Shown: positions 45,901 through 57,022 of the stretch, in pieces
How the letters are laid out: each line of letters opens with the position of its first letter
Numbering within the stretch: position 1 is the first letter of the stretch
NCBI GenBank assembly: GCA_020631735.1
Contig: CM036197.1
Span: forward strand, 42,951,880-43,015,879
Direction of reading: 5' to 3'
DNA from: Saccharum officinarum
Lineage: Eukaryota > Streptophyta > Magnoliopsida > Poales > Poaceae
DNA: 64,000 nucleotides
Translations under genes and position numbers: made by a program
Notes under the pieces: model-generated
The model's input: the letters and a program-made list of their open reading frames with translations, nothing else
Told to the model about the DNA's origin: nothing
Databases searched by the model: none

Positions 45901-47098
45901 GAAGGAAAATGTTTACATGGCTCAACCAAAAGGTTTTGTCATGGAAGGAAAAGAACGAATGGGATGCCGCTTAAAGAAATCGATTTATGGGTTAAAGCAA
46001 GCTTCAAGACAGTGGTATTTGAAGTTTGACAAAACAATAAAGAATTTTGGGTTTAAAGAAAATATTAAGGATAATTGTGTTTATGCAAAGTTTAAGAATG
46101 GAAGGTATATCTTCCTAATCCTATACATAGATGATATCTTACTTGCTAGTAGTGATGTCCATCTACTACTGGAGACAAAGAAGTTTTTATCTTCAAAATT
46201 TGATATGAAAGATCTTGGTGAAGCGTCTTTTGTTTTGGGCATAGAGATTCACCGAGATAGAAGTAAAGGGGTATTAGGACTATTACAAAAGGCATACATA
46301 GAAAAGGTTTTAAAGAAATTCAGTATGCATAAATGTAGTGCATCACCTGCACCCATGGTCAAGGGCGACAAATATGAGGATTTTCAATGCCCAAGGAACC
46401 AATACGAGCTCGATCAAATGAAAGTGGTTTCATATGCTTCTGCTGTCGGAAGCCTACAATATGCTCAAGTGTGCACGCGCCCTGACTTAGCTTTTGTTAC
46501 CGGGTTGCTTGGCAGATTTCAAAGTAATCCAGGAATTGAACACTGGAAACTGGTAAAGAAAGTCTTGCGATATTTGCAAGGTACGAAAGGCCTCATGTTG
46601 ACGTATAGAAAATCATATTATCTCCAGATAGTGGGGTATTCAGATTCTGATTATGCGGGAGATGATAGAAAATCCACGTCAGGATATGTGTTCACTCTCG
46701 CAGGAGGAGCAATTTCATGGAAAAGCTCAAAACAAACCGTCACTACATCGTCCACAATGTATGCCGAGTTTGTAGCGTGTTATGAGGCAACGGGGCAGGT
46801 GAACTGGCTAAATAAGTTCATACCCGGTTTGAAGGTGGTCGACAGCATACATAAGCCACTAAAGTTATACTGCGATAATAATCCAGTAGTATAGTACGCT
46901 CACAACAATAGGTCAAGTGGTGCTGCCAAACACATTGACATAAAGTATTATGTTGTGAAAGATAAAGTCCGGGATCAAATTATAAATCTTGAGCATATAA
47001 GCACTGAAAAGATGCTCGCGGATCCGCTTACAAAAGGCTTACTACCCAACGTGTTCAGAGAACATGTAGCCGGCATGGGTTTAAGGGAAAGCCTATGA
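42918..47098 (+). pseudogene. copia gag-pol, one frameshift and seven stops
   Basis: Gag starts at ATG 42918 (MGFIKDISPLKGDNYHEWKK) and is open to an A10 run at 43605-43614. There the frame shifts, and the zinc knuckle (CLHCKKTGHYKKDC, about 43714) and all of pol are in the other frame. Protease has DSGATVHV near 43859. Integrase shows the HH-CC region near 44300-44405 and a core with IHTDICG (about 44476), VRSDRGGEY (about 44663) and QQNGVAERR. Reverse transcriptase has LHQMDVKMTFLNG and YIDDIL (about 46124). RNase H follows (DSDYAGDDRKSTSGYV). Stops interrupt pol at 44276, 44711, 45380, 45653, 45707, 45734 and 46892. The final stop is at about 47096. It is not able to make a working polyprotein. 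Confidence 0.93.
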
Positions 47099-47290
47099 CT
47101 CCTGGACTATAATAAAGGGCCCAAAAGTTAAAGTAACTGTTTCGATCAGAGACATGCATTGTAGCTGTCAAATCTATCGGCGATTGACCGTGACGATGAA
47201 ACATGCTCTATGCACTTATCTGTGATGGAACGAGTAAAGTTAAAAGCATTGAAGTCAAAGATGAAAGGTTAAAGTATAAGTGAGATCAAT

Positions 47291-47298
47291 GGGGAGAA
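47291..47298 (+). other. copia polypurine tract
   Basis: GGGGAGAA lies directly before the 3' LTR start at 47299. Confidence 0.85.
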
Positions 47299-47774
47299 TG
47301 TTAGGTTGATCTCTCCTCTAATGAGCCCAACGGCTCATTAGGCCTTTGATCCGCGCCCTGATCGGGGGCGCCCAACCCAATAATGGCTGGTGGGCCCCCG
47401 TCGTGCAGCGCTATATAAAGGAGGTGGGGAGCCGGGGCTCGAGACACGAGGTTCACCTGAGCCGCCTTTCCCCATGTACAACCCTAACCAATCTAGAGGG
47501 TCGCGCTGTGAGCGACGGGAAGCACCGCCGCCGTCACTGCACCGCGCTCCCCTTCTCCGACCGTCGCTGCCCGTGCGCAGCCACCATCAACGTTCGTGAT
47601 GGCGTCCGGATCGAACTCCACCCTTCCTACAGACGGTTTGCATCACCTCACTCCCCTCTCTCCCTCTCTCCCTCTCGGATCCGGTAGTTCCATCACTAGG
47701 ATCTAGATGTTCTTAACTGAAATATACAGTACTACCCGTTGATCTACTCCTTTAGAGGTCCTAGGGTTACAACA
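47299..47774 (+). repeat. copia 3' LTR (476 bp)
   Basis: TGTTAGG to ACAACA. It keeps a good TATA box (TATATAAA at 47412) and the 12 bp missing from the 5' copy. Confidence 0.95.
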
Positions 47775-47779
47775 GTTGC

Positions 47780-48214
47780 AGCCAGATTACCCTAGGAGTT
47801 TTGTGCAGAATTCGGGGCCTTCTTCTGCTACATTGTTCCAGGAATCATTCTGTGCATCATTCTTCTGGATTGTCATGTTACTCCATGAATGTTTCTGTGA
47901 ATCAGGATCATTTATAGCTACTAGTTTTTCCCATGAACCATCCCGAGTGTTGTTAGTTTGCGAGTTGCACTGTTAACCCAGGAATCCTGTAGTGCATCAG
48001 TGCCCCTTCTACTTTTTCAGTTTCATTATTAGGTAGCTATTTCAGGGCTTCACCTCCCATAATTGGTAGGTGATTTCTTCTTTTTCAGTTTTAGATTTAT
48101 ACTATTGAGCCACTTGTGATGAGATATATGAAATAAGACTACGATGCATGTGTTTCAAAATAGTTTGTATGTACTGGCAACTTATGTTATATATGTAGTA
48201 GCTATTTATGTATT
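47780..48214. other. AT-rich flank, no gene seen
   Basis: Sequence right of the copia insertion. No ORF or repeat signature was recognised. Confidence 0.4.
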
Positions 48215-48311
48215 AAGCGTGTAGCAACCTATATATTAACCTTCTAACAAATTATATATACTAGCAAACGTGTAGCAACTTACATATTAAGCGTGTAGCA
48301 ACTTATTTACT
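48215..48311. repeat. short degenerate tandem repeat
   Basis: Three to four diverged copies of AAGCGTGTAGCAACTTATATATT, followed by a long T-rich stretch (48312-48700) built from TTTCAGTTT/TCATTTTGTC-like words with no convincing gene. Confidence 0.65.
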
Positions 48312-48714
48312 AATTTCAGTTTTCATTATTTGTTGTCACTTTCAATTCTAGTTTATTGTACTTTCATTTTTAGTTTTCTTTGGATTTTTTTTTTCATTTT
48401 GTCTACTTTAGTTTTCGTTGTCTATTCGTCAATTTCATTTTTTTCCGTCAAATTCAGTTTTCTCCTGGTAATTTTACTTTCAATGTTATTTTGTATTATT
48501 TTTTCATTTTGTCTTCTTTCGTTTTTATTTTCTATCTATCAATTTTAGTTTTATTTATTCCTTATCAATTTCAGTTTTTTTATTTTGTCTTCTTTAGTTT
48601 TTATTTTCTATTTTTTAATTTCAGTTGTATTTTTTGTTTGTCAATTTCAGTTTAATTTTTTTGTTAATTTCAGTTTCATTTTACATCAAGTCATGTTTAC
48701 TAGACTATAACAGC

Positions 48715-49446
48715 CTACTAGTTGGCAGCAAGTCATGTTTTCTTGCTTTTTGTAATGCGTTGTATATAACTTGCCCCTTAGTTGGTAGCGTATGCAATGC
48801 TTGTTTTAATAATTTGCCTCTCTAGGTTACAGCTTGTCTTGTTTTAGCCCGCTACTCTCTTTAGGGGTTAGTACCAATATTATATAATAATTTTATTATA
48901 TTCCTATGATAACAATCGATGTGCATACTTTGTAACAACTTTAGTATTTTTGCAGTAGCAATTTTAGTATTAGATGGCAGTAACTCCTAGCAGCACATAT
49001 TTACACATAAGGTGCTACTTGAATAAAATTCTTTGAAACATAGGCAAGTGGAGTCTAGTTTTGTTTGCCTCGTCACGTAGAACACACCGGTGTCCCCAGT
49101 TGGCAACAAGTTATGTTTCCTTGCTTTTATAATGTGTTGTATAGTAATTTGCTCCTCTAGTTGGCAGTTTATGTAATTGCTTGTTTTTAATAATTTGTCT
49201 AAAAAAAGTTACAGCTTGTCTTGTATTGGGCTGCTATTCTCTTATGTAAATACTATATAACAATTTTATTATATTCCCATGTTAACAATTAATGTGCATA
49301 ACAACTTTAGTATTACATGGTGGTAACTCCTTTAATAAATTTTTAGCACATATTTACACATAAATTGCTATAAAAATTAATTTTTTTGAAACATATATAA
49401 GTGGGGTTTAGTTTTATTTGCCTCATCAAGTAGACCACACCGGTAT
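48715..49446. repeat. two tandem copies of an approximately 370-bp unit
   Basis: Copy one (about 48715-49091) and copy two (about 49097-49446) share GTTGGCAGCAAGTCATGTTT, TACAGCTTGTCTTGT, TTTTATTATATTCC, AGCACATATTTACACATAA and GTAGAACACACCGGT, with many substitutions and small indels. The function is unknown; it may be part of a larger unrecognised transposon. Confidence 0.82.
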
Positions 49447-49699
49447 AGACGGAATTGAAAACGGTTACCCCATTCAAAAGTTCTTTTTTTTTGTTTGCGT
49501 CGTCATCCCAAAGTAAACGAGATTTGCAGGTTGCGCCTTGGACTGCGGTCTGAAAGTGGAAAAGTGGCAAGGGGTAGCGTGCCTGGTCAGGACGCATCTT
49601 GTGGCATCACGCATGTGGTAGGTCGCGCGCTCGGACTGTAGCATGACGGGTCGCGCGCGTTATCTGCGTCCCGTTGCCGCGGAGAGATTGGCGTTAAAG

Positions 49700-50359
49700 G
49701 CTCCCCTCTACCCAACTTGACTGGTTCATCAGCAGTGGTGGCGGAGCGATGCGATGCGCCGAGCAAGCCCGACCCGCCGCAGACACACAGACATCTGGAG
49801 CCCTTCCCGTGCACCTATTGGACTGGGGATCTTCCAAGAAAAGAGGCAGCTTTTCTGATCAAAGTAGCCGCCGTCGGAGACCATTACCTTCTTTTTTTTT
49901 TTTACCGAGGAGCTTTGCTCCTCATTTCCAGACAATTGCACGGAAATACGGTGGGCGCCGGATTTTGAACCCGGGGTGGCCGAGTGCACGGCTCTTTGAG
50001 CCTGTGCTACTGACCAAGCGAGCACTCGTGGCTGCTGCCTGGCTGCTCTGCCCGTCGGTGCTTTGTTAGTCTTCGCTTTCGATCCAAGTCCGATTTCAAC
50101 TCGTCATGTCCTTTCTTCCTTGATCTGTTAGTCGTCTGTGTATTAATTATTGCGGACTCAGCCATCACCGTACGCTCCCAACAATCAAAGCATGATATCT
50201 TTCAATTTGACGGATAGTATCACCCATTCATTAGCTTAAAGCTTCTTTCTTAGAGAAATACTGTAATGATCTATACATTCAGTCCAACTGTGTTGTTCAT
50301 CTACAGCACATGCCATCTTCTTCACACTGCTTCCAAGGGCAACGAACAAGAAAGGCCTG
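49700..50359 (+). promoter_or_regulatory. 5' flank of receptor-kinase copy 3
   Basis: Bases 49709-49755 and 49827-49890 are homologous to the 5' flank of copy 1 (13171-13215 and 13485-13600). The homology is interrupted here by the SINE and there by a MITE, which indicates a duplicated promoter. The leader before ATG 50360 contains a T-rich stretch; no exact transcription start can be assigned. Confidence 0.5.
49892..50030 (-). mobile_element. tRNA-derived SINE
   Basis: On the minus strand there is a tRNA-like head with a good Pol III B box GGTTCAAAATCC (49971-49960) and a weaker A-box-like TAGCACAGGCTC upstream. The 3' hairpin GAGGAGCAAAGCTCCTCGGT (49923-49904) is followed by an A-tail seen as T-run 49892-49903. 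The homologous promoter of copy 1 (13.6 kb) lacks it. A 3' hairpin of this type is shared by some grass SINEs and LINEs (from memory). Confidence 0.7.
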
Positions 50360-53300
50360 ATGGATATGGTGTATATTGCCGCCTTCATCCTCATACTCCT
50401 CGGCTCACTCTGTCAATCCGACAACCAACTAACACAAACAAAGCCACTCTTGCCCAAAGACACGCTTATCTCGGAAGGCGGGGACTTTGCTCTTGGCTTC
50501 TTTTCCCCTACCAATTCCAGCAAGAAGTTATACATAGGAATTTGGTACCATGGCATTGCAGAACGCACTGTGGTCTGGGTCGCCAACCGTGACAACCCAA
50601 TAACCACGCCATCAGTGAAGCTCGCCATCACTAGCAATTCAGGGCTGGTGTTGTCGGATTCCAAGGGCCACAGTCTTTGGACAAGCAACACAAGTGGAGG
50701 TGCCGGAGCTTCTGCGGTGCTACTCAACTCTGGGAACTTTGTCCTTCGGTCGCCGAACGGCACGGAGATATGGCGAAGCTTTGATCACCCGACCGATACA
50801 ATTCTTCCAACCATGAGGGTTCTGATGAGCTACAAGGCGCAATCGGTAACACGCTTCTTTGCTTGGAAGGATCCTGGCGATCCATCAACTGGGGATGTCT
50901 CTTGTAGCGTTGATCCTGCCTCGAACTTTCAGATGTTCATTTGGAAGGGGACTTCACCGTATTTCCGTTTCTCTCTTTTTACTGATAATGCGGTGTCTGG
51001 TGGCTCATACCAGAGCAATGGTATCTCCATCGTCATGTACCAAGAGATGATCAACACAGGGGACGAGTTATACTATACGTACACAGTCTCTGGCTCACCC
51101 TACGTACGCATTTCTTTTGAATACACAAGCAAGGCGGGTCTCCTGATTTGGAACAGCACCACGTCGTCATGGGCAGTCATTTCTGAGCGTCCTGATGCTG
51201 ACTGCGAGCTCTATGCTTCTTGTGGTCCGTTCGGCTATTGCGACCACACAGAGGCAGTCCCAACCTGCCGGTGCCTTGATGGGTTTGAGCTCCTGGACAG
51301 TCTCAATTTCTCTAGAGGATGCCGGAGAAAGGAAGCGCTAAAATGTGGAAACAAAGACTATTTCATCACCATGCCTAATATGAAGGTTCCTGACAAGTTC
51401 TTGCACATTAGGAATAGAAGCTTCGATCAGTGTGCAGCCGAGTGTACTCTAAACTGCTCGTGTGTGGCATACTCCTATGCCAACCTAAGCAATGTTGGTA
51501 CTACGGGTGACACATCGAGGTGTTTGGTCTGGACTGATGATCCTATCGATATGGAGAAGGCCAGCTTTTTAGACAACTTAATGTACATCCGTCTTGGCCA
51601 ATCTCCTGGTACGCACATTCCTAACACCTCATCCTCCTTTCCCAAGAGTAACATTTGTCTTCAATGTAAAATGTTCCATGCCGTCGCCACTCTCTAAGGC
51701 TTGTTTGTAAGATCCGAAATTGTTCAAAAACAGTTAAAAAGATTTAGTTCAAATTTGTGCAAGCCCTAGACGGACTTTGAAACTCAACTTGATTTGGCAT
51801 CAAATAAACCATCGCACCACCATAGCGTATTTCTTACTTTATGCTGGTTTTGAGTTTTGACACCACCTAAAAGCAGCAACAAAAAAGAAAGAAGAACACG
51901 TTTAACCACAAGTCAACATCCATTCACTTTGACGTTCGCAACAGCAAACTAGGTATGAGCATACAACCTGACTGAACGCCATGATATGAAAAGTCCAATC
52001 AGTAATATCTGTAAGTAATGGTTTAAGTGGTAATTAGGTTCTTGAATATCCATAGGTCTGTCTTTATTAGAGGTACAGCATTCACAGATCAGTCATGGAA
52101 CACTTGGCAGTAAAGTCATACAATTGCATGCTACAGATGATTATGCAGTAACTTCTAACAGGATACTTTTCGTGTACAGTTTATAAGAAGAGCACTTTGC
52201 TGAAAATTTTACTCCCAACTATAGCATGTCTGCTGCTACTCACACTCGCAGCCCTTGTCTGGACATGTAAAAGCAGAGGTATGAAAAAAAAAGAGCCCTC
52301 ATTTTCAGAAAGCACTGTCAATGTGCAGATGTTCAAGGAACAAAAGGGGATCCATTCATGTTTCTACGATTACAGGCAAACTGCGAAAGAAGAGAGTCCA
52401 GAAAAGAAGAATGCTAGAATACTTGAGTTGTACAGATGAACCTGGGGGCAAGAAAATAGAGTTCCCATTTATTAGCTTTGAAAACATTGTCACAGCAACT
52501 GACAATTTCTCTCATTGCAATATGATTGGGAAAGGAGGTTTTGGCAAAGTATACTAGGTACTCTATAGTAAAAAGTTTCGCCTTAAAATTTACACTACTG
52601 AAAATAAAATTCTGATTCCGAATGATGTGATCATGTAGGGACTGTTGGAAGGTATCGATGAAGTAGCTGTCAAGAGACTTAGTAAGAGTTCTGGGCAAGG
52701 TGCCGAGGAGTTCAGAAATGAAGTAGTCTTGATTGCAAAGTTGCAGCACAAGAACCTAGTTAGGCTTCTCGGTTGTTGTATTCATGAAGACGAGAAGCTG
52801 TTGGTTTATGAATATATGCCTAACAAAAGCTTGGATTACTTTCTCTTCGGTACATTCACTCTCAAAATTTTAATATTGTTGGTTAGACCCAGTAAATAAA
52901 TAACAACATTTATTGCCATTTGATATGCCTCATGTCCTATTCTTATCAGACTCTGCAAGAAAATCAATGCTTCAGTGGCCAACAAGATTCAAAATAATCA
53001 AGGGGATAGCACGAGGAATTATGTATTTGCATCAGGACTCTAGATTAACTATAATCCATAGAGATCTCAAAGCAAGCAACATTTTGTTAGATAAAGAGAT
53101 GAGCCCTAAGATATCAGATTTTGGCATGGCTAGGATATTCTGTGGCGACCAGCATCAAGCAAATACAAACCGAGTTGTTGGAACATAGTAAGTAACTCAT
53201 GCCCCTGCCAATTCTTCAGATGGAATTTACATTGCTGTTTAGAGACTGCTTACCTAAATAACTGGTGAATCCTTACACAGTGGCTATATGTCACCTGAAT

Positions 53301-53825
53301 ATGCAATGGAAGGTGCATTTTCAGTCAAGTCAGACACCTACAGCTTTGGTGTTCTACTGTTGGAAATTGTGAGTGGAATAAAGATCAGTTCACCAAACCA
53401 TATGATGGATTTTCCTAACCTTATAGTCTATGTAAGTATTGGTGGATACGCCTAATCCAGCATCTACTACATATTCACTGAATTATATTATTACCTGATA
53501 AAATATTTCATCTATGTTCAGGCATGGAACCTATGGAAGGATGACAAGATAGAAGATTTGGTGGACTCATCTGTTAAAGAGAATTGTCCTCTCGATGAAG
53601 TTTTCACGATGCATCCATATAGGACTTTTGTGTGTCCAAGACAGTCCAAATTGTAGGCCACTAATGTCAGCAGTTGTGTTCATGCTGGAGAACAAAACCA
53701 CTCCACTCCTAATACCAATACAACCTGTGTATTTTGCACGTAGGGATGCCAGACCTGAAAATGCTGCCGATGATAGGGTATTATCCGTGAATGACATGAG
53801 CCTCACGGTGCTAGAGGCCCGTTAG
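50360..53825 (+). pseudogene. G-type lectin S-receptor-like Ser/Thr kinase, copy 3 (near-complete)
   Basis: Exon 1 (50360-51608) starts MDMVYIAAFILILLGSLCQS, a signal peptide, then the B-lectin domain (ALGFFSP, VVWVANRDNP), the S-locus region (about 50990-51330) and the PAN domain (CAAECTLNCSCVAYSY). The remaining exons are 52180-52278 (membrane helix LLPTIACLLLLTLAALVW), 52376-52557 (GKGGFGKVY), 52639-52849 (VAVKRL), 52950-53187 ([14 protein letters not shown]), 53281-53431 (YMSPEYAM) and 53522-53825 (ends LTVLEAR). All six intron borders are GT-AG. There are two lesions: the last codon of exon 3, Lys in the other copies, is TAG (52555-52557), and one extra T in 53601-53604 shifts the last exon. 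The structure is otherwise complete, so inactivation looks recent. Without the lesions it would be a plasma-membrane receptor kinase. Confidence 0.93.
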
Positions 53826-53981
53826 ATAATGTTCTTCCGCAAACTCCGCTTGAAATTGTTATAGAAAAATGGAACTTCTAGTACAAGTGAATACAGATGC
53901 AACAAGTGAATTTTTACATGTGGTTGTGACATATGTAAGCTTATTATATATGAAATTAAGATTTGTATTTGGTTCCTAAAT

Positions 53982-54545
53982 GTAACACCCTAAAAATCCA
54001 ATTTCAGAAAATAGGTTTGATTTATTTGTTTATGTATTTTTGTGTGCATTAAACGTAAGCAAAATAATATTATTTATAAAATTAAAATGAACTATAGGAT
54101 TAGAAACATGTTTATATATTGCATGCTGCTGCATCGAGTTTTTGTGATGACTGGTTTCAGGAGGATTCAAAGCCTGGCTTGAATTCAGTTTGTTTTTAGC
54201 TTTTTGGTTAAAAAAGAGAAACCTTAGTGTTCCTCTCCCACTCTCGATTAGCTTGTGGCCCGGCAGGCGCGCATGGGCCTAGTAGCAGGCCTCAGCCCAC
54301 TCCTCCCTTCTTCTTCGCGCGCAAGCCCCACAAGCCACCAGGCCGGCCCGATAGCGCGGCCTAGTACACCGTAGTGGAGTGCCAGCTCTCCTATCCCTCT
54401 CTGCCTCTGCCAAACTGACCCCACACCCTGTCTTGCTGCCAGGAGGCCCCCGCCGTCAACCTCCCATCCATCTTCCTCGCGTCGTCGTAGAGTCCGGACT
54501 CCACCAAAGGAAATCCCAGCTATAATCCCGAGTTCCACGGTTTAA
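53982..54545 (+). repeat. gypsy LTR fragment
   Basis: It starts TGTAACACCCTAAAAATCC, a typical start of long grass gypsy LTRs, continues with AT-rich then GC-rich sequence of the same style as 9085-9700, and stops without internal region or partner. It lies just downstream of receptor-kinase copy 3. Confidence 0.6.
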
Positions 54546-54564
54546 ACCACATGGACACAAGTTC

Positions 54565-54594
54565 AAAAAAAATAAAAAAAAATAAAAAAAAATA
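54565..54594. repeat. A-rich microsatellite (AAAAAAATA)n
   Basis: Three units of AAAAAAATA-type sequence. Confidence 0.8.
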
Positions 54595-54599
54595 AGTCG

Positions 54600-55069
54600 C
54601 ATCATCAGCATCATGCTTTGCTCTAGGCATGTGAAAGTGAAAAGGTGTGTGGCCCGACATGCGCGGCAGCGACAAGTTTCCCACCTAGGCCTAGCGCCCT
54701 AGCATGTGAAAGCCAACAGGTCTGCTCTTGGCACGCATCTTGCTCGACAGTCCTATATCTCGGGTAGTCGGGCTGTGGCTGAGGGAAACGATACATCATT
54801 CCGTTCGCGTTAGACCGGCCGGGTCCTCGCAGCGATACATTCCGGACAGTTATGTCCCGTCCCACTACTACTTGAATGCGTTATCTGGCGAGAAGCGGTA
54901 CGCGACTTGACGCGACCTCAAGCCGTCAAGCGTGTCGTGTTCCATCTCATCACGGAGTCAATAGCACGCGGGTGGGCATGGCCTGCATACGTCCTGGACG
55001 TACGTTCTCATCCCCAGCTCTTCTTGAGCTCTACTATCTGTTTATCGCCATCCCAACCCAACCACCGGC
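54600..55069. other. intergenic, no gene seen
   Basis: Mixed-composition DNA. It ends in the GGCAGGCG target site of the following hAT element. Confidence 0.4.
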
Positions 55070-55077
55070 GGCAGGCG

Positions 55078-55640
55078 TAGAGATGGTGACGGGTACTTAA
55101 AACCCGAGTACCTGACGGGTATTATCCGATAAAAAAGCGGGTATGGGATGAATTTTTTACCCGTGAATACGTTATTGGACAAAATCCTATACCCATCGAG
55201 TATGACGGGTACGGGTGCGGGTGTATACTACCCATACCCGCATACCCGCGGGTAAGACATACCCGCAAAAATAACTAGTCAACCTCGGTTATTTTAGCGC
55301 ATATAAGTCATGAATTTGGCCCATTGAGACATCTACTATATTTCTAGCAGATTGCCTTTGTTGTAATGATGCTAATAATGTTTGTTAGCATGTTTGTAAT
55401 TTGTTGGAAGCTTAGAATGATTTATTTTTGCATGTGACTATTTGATATTTTTAGGTAATTTTCGGGTATGCTATCGGGTACGGGTTACCCGTCGGATGAG
55501 AATTACCCGGCGGGTACGGGTATGGAACTATTTTTTTACCCGCATGCGGGTACGGGTAACCCGACGAGTAAAATTGTGCAGGTGCGGGTACGGATATGGG
55601 TGGGCACTACCCATCGGGTGCGTACCCGTTGCCATCTTGA
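55078..55640. mobile_element. hAT-type element, CGGGTA-rich (563 bp), copy A
   Basis: The ends TAGAGATGG and CCATCTTGA are inverted, with the identical 8-bp duplication GGCAGGCG at 55070-55077 and 55641-55648. The terminal 170 bp on each side are packed with CGGGTA/TACCCG units; the centre is AT-rich and non-coding. It is the reverse-complement relative of 59673-60229. Confidence 0.92.
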
Positions 55641-55915
55641 GGCAGGCGCAAGCAAATGAGGCCGTGACTCGAGCAAGGCCGGAGGCCAGAGCTGGAGGCC
55701 CCGCCGCATGCGGCTCTAGGGCGCATATTAAGTTTGGGCTATACAACTGTATAAAAAGACATGTGGATTTCTTCTCTTAATTTACATGTGTTGGAGTGAA
55801 AATTAAACAAGTTTTACTCTAACGCACATGGATTAAAGTGGATACAAATGTATCCAAACAAAGCCTTGTGGTTGTACTGTGTGTGCTTATAAAATGGATC
55901 CGTTTTAATTGGGCA

Positions 55916-56661
55916 TATTTTTTTTCTCAAACACGAAGGATAGATGCACGTCAATATATTAAGATAAAACGAGTGATCCCATTATAAGCGACTCCATGAC
56001 ATGAGTTAGGTTTTTTAACACGTACGTGCCCTTTGAGGATATAAACAACAGTATCCACTAACTAACCCAATATCTCTCCTAGAGTTGTAGCTTCAGCCAT
56101 CACCCAGAGCACTGCCTGCTCAGCAGTCACTAAGGCTGGACGAAAAACTCTAGCTCGCTCGGCTCGTGGCTGGCTCGGCTCAGCTCGGCTCGGCTCGTTA
56201 TGATAACGAGCCGAGCCGAGCCAGGATTTTAGCTCGTTAGCTATAACGAGCCAACTCGAGCTGGCTCGTGAGCCGCTCGCGAGCCAAACGAGCCATAGTT
56301 TTAGGAAAAAAATCATCATAACTTATATTAGTTTTGTATTACTTCATGTCTTGCACTTCTTAAATGGATGATATGTTAGCTCATATGAATATTTTATTCG
56401 ATTTAAGGTTATTGAATATATTATTTTTATATTATTAATATTTTTAAGCTTTAGATAAATACAAATATTATATTTTGTGTATTTTTATACCTGGCTCGCG
56501 AGCCTAACGAGCCAGCTCGAGCTCATAACGAGCCGAGCCGAGCTGGCTTTCTGGCTCGTTAAGATAACGAGCCGAGCTGGCTCGTTATCCTAACGAGCCA
56601 GAACGAGCCGAGCCGAGCCGAGACAGCTCGGCTCGTTATCCAGCCTTAGCAGTCACCCATT
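55916..56661 (-). mobile_element. LINE 3'-end fragment carrying a nested hAT element
   Basis: It begins with a T-run and TCTCAAACACGAAGG, a minus-strand LINE 3' end like that at 36367, and fills a gap in the receptor-kinase 3'-flank homology. Degraded flanks (ATTGGGCA, ACTGGACA) may be the target duplication. A hAT element sits inside. Confidence 0.5.
56131..56648. mobile_element. hAT-type element rich in ACGAGCC (518 bp)
   Basis: The ends TAAGGCTGGA and TCCAGCCTTA are inverted, with the perfect 8-bp duplication GCAGTCAC at 56123-56130 and 56649-56656. Both ends are dense in AACGAGCC/GGCTCGTT units; the centre is AT-rich and non-coding. Confidence 0.92.
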
Positions 56662-56818
56662 AACTGGACAGATTAATTTGTGAACGAAACTGTAAGAGTT
56701 TTATGCTTTGTTATTAAAATTGCATAATGAACTTTATCAGTCAGAGCCCAATACGCAAACGGTTGTTGTTCTGGGCTGAGAAGTCTTGACTCTTGAGAGG
56801 TCTTACTCAAGTGGGTCT

Positions 56819-57022
56819 TGTTAGGTTTAGTCTTACATCGGTAATTAATGGTGGAGAAGCATAACATATAAGGCATGGACAGCCCTCACCTATCAGGCTA
56901 GTCTTTTGGGTTGAGTTAGGTCCAAGGCCTGGGTATGTTGTGGGCTCCGGTGGATCTGGGCCTGAGGGGCATCAGCTCGTGGGTATAGCGAGCTAGGCCG
57001 GATTCTGTTGTGCACTCTAACA
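56819..57022 (+). repeat. short LTR of TRIM-like element followed by primer site
   Basis: A 204-bp segment begins TGTTAGGTTTAGTC, contains CTTACATCGG and ATATAAGG, and ends CTCTAACA. TGGTATTAGAGCCC, a tRNA-Met-type primer site, follows at 57025. This layout is that of TRIM elements. No second LTR was found. Confidence 0.55.

Larger units (their letters stand above)
41089..47774 (+). mobile_element. complete Ty1/copia retrotransposon (6.7 kb)
   Basis: Two LTRs (41089-41552 and 47299-47774) start TGTTAGG and end ACAACA, flanked by the 5-bp duplication GTTGC (41084-41088 and 47775-47779). The primer site is at 41554, the purine tract at 47291. Coding order is gag, protease, integrase, reverse transcriptase, RNase H, which is the copia order. 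The LTRs differ at about a dozen positions plus a 12-bp indel, so the insertion is not recent. Confidence 0.95.
55741..56700. other. relic of receptor-kinase 3' flank with insertions
   Basis: Pieces AAAGACATGTGGATTTCTTC (about 55758), TTGTGGTTGTACTGTGTGTG (about 55865) and GGACAGATTAATTTGTGAACG (about 56665) align in order with the 3' flanks of copies 2A (28.3 kb, minus) and 2B (36.27-36.35 kb). Extra DNA between the pieces marks later insertions: a small AT-rich piece (about 55790-55864), a LINE tail and a hAT element. Confidence 0.65.

Noticed and set aside
49940..50030. Possible tRNA gene on the minus strand
   Set aside because: It has a B box and tRNA-like head but no full cloverleaf, and is followed by a hairpin and A-tail, so a SINE fits better.
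52376..52439. Exon 3 of receptor-kinase copy 3 read in the frame that ends at TGA 52437
   Set aside because: The alternative frame matches the kinase family ([16 protein letters not shown]) and is the one used in the other copies, so this stop is not a lesion.
55085..55640. Telomere-like CGGGTA/TACCCG repeats
   Set aside because: The plant telomere unit is TTTAGGG. These words are irregular, in both orientations, and bounded by hAT ends with 8-bp duplications.
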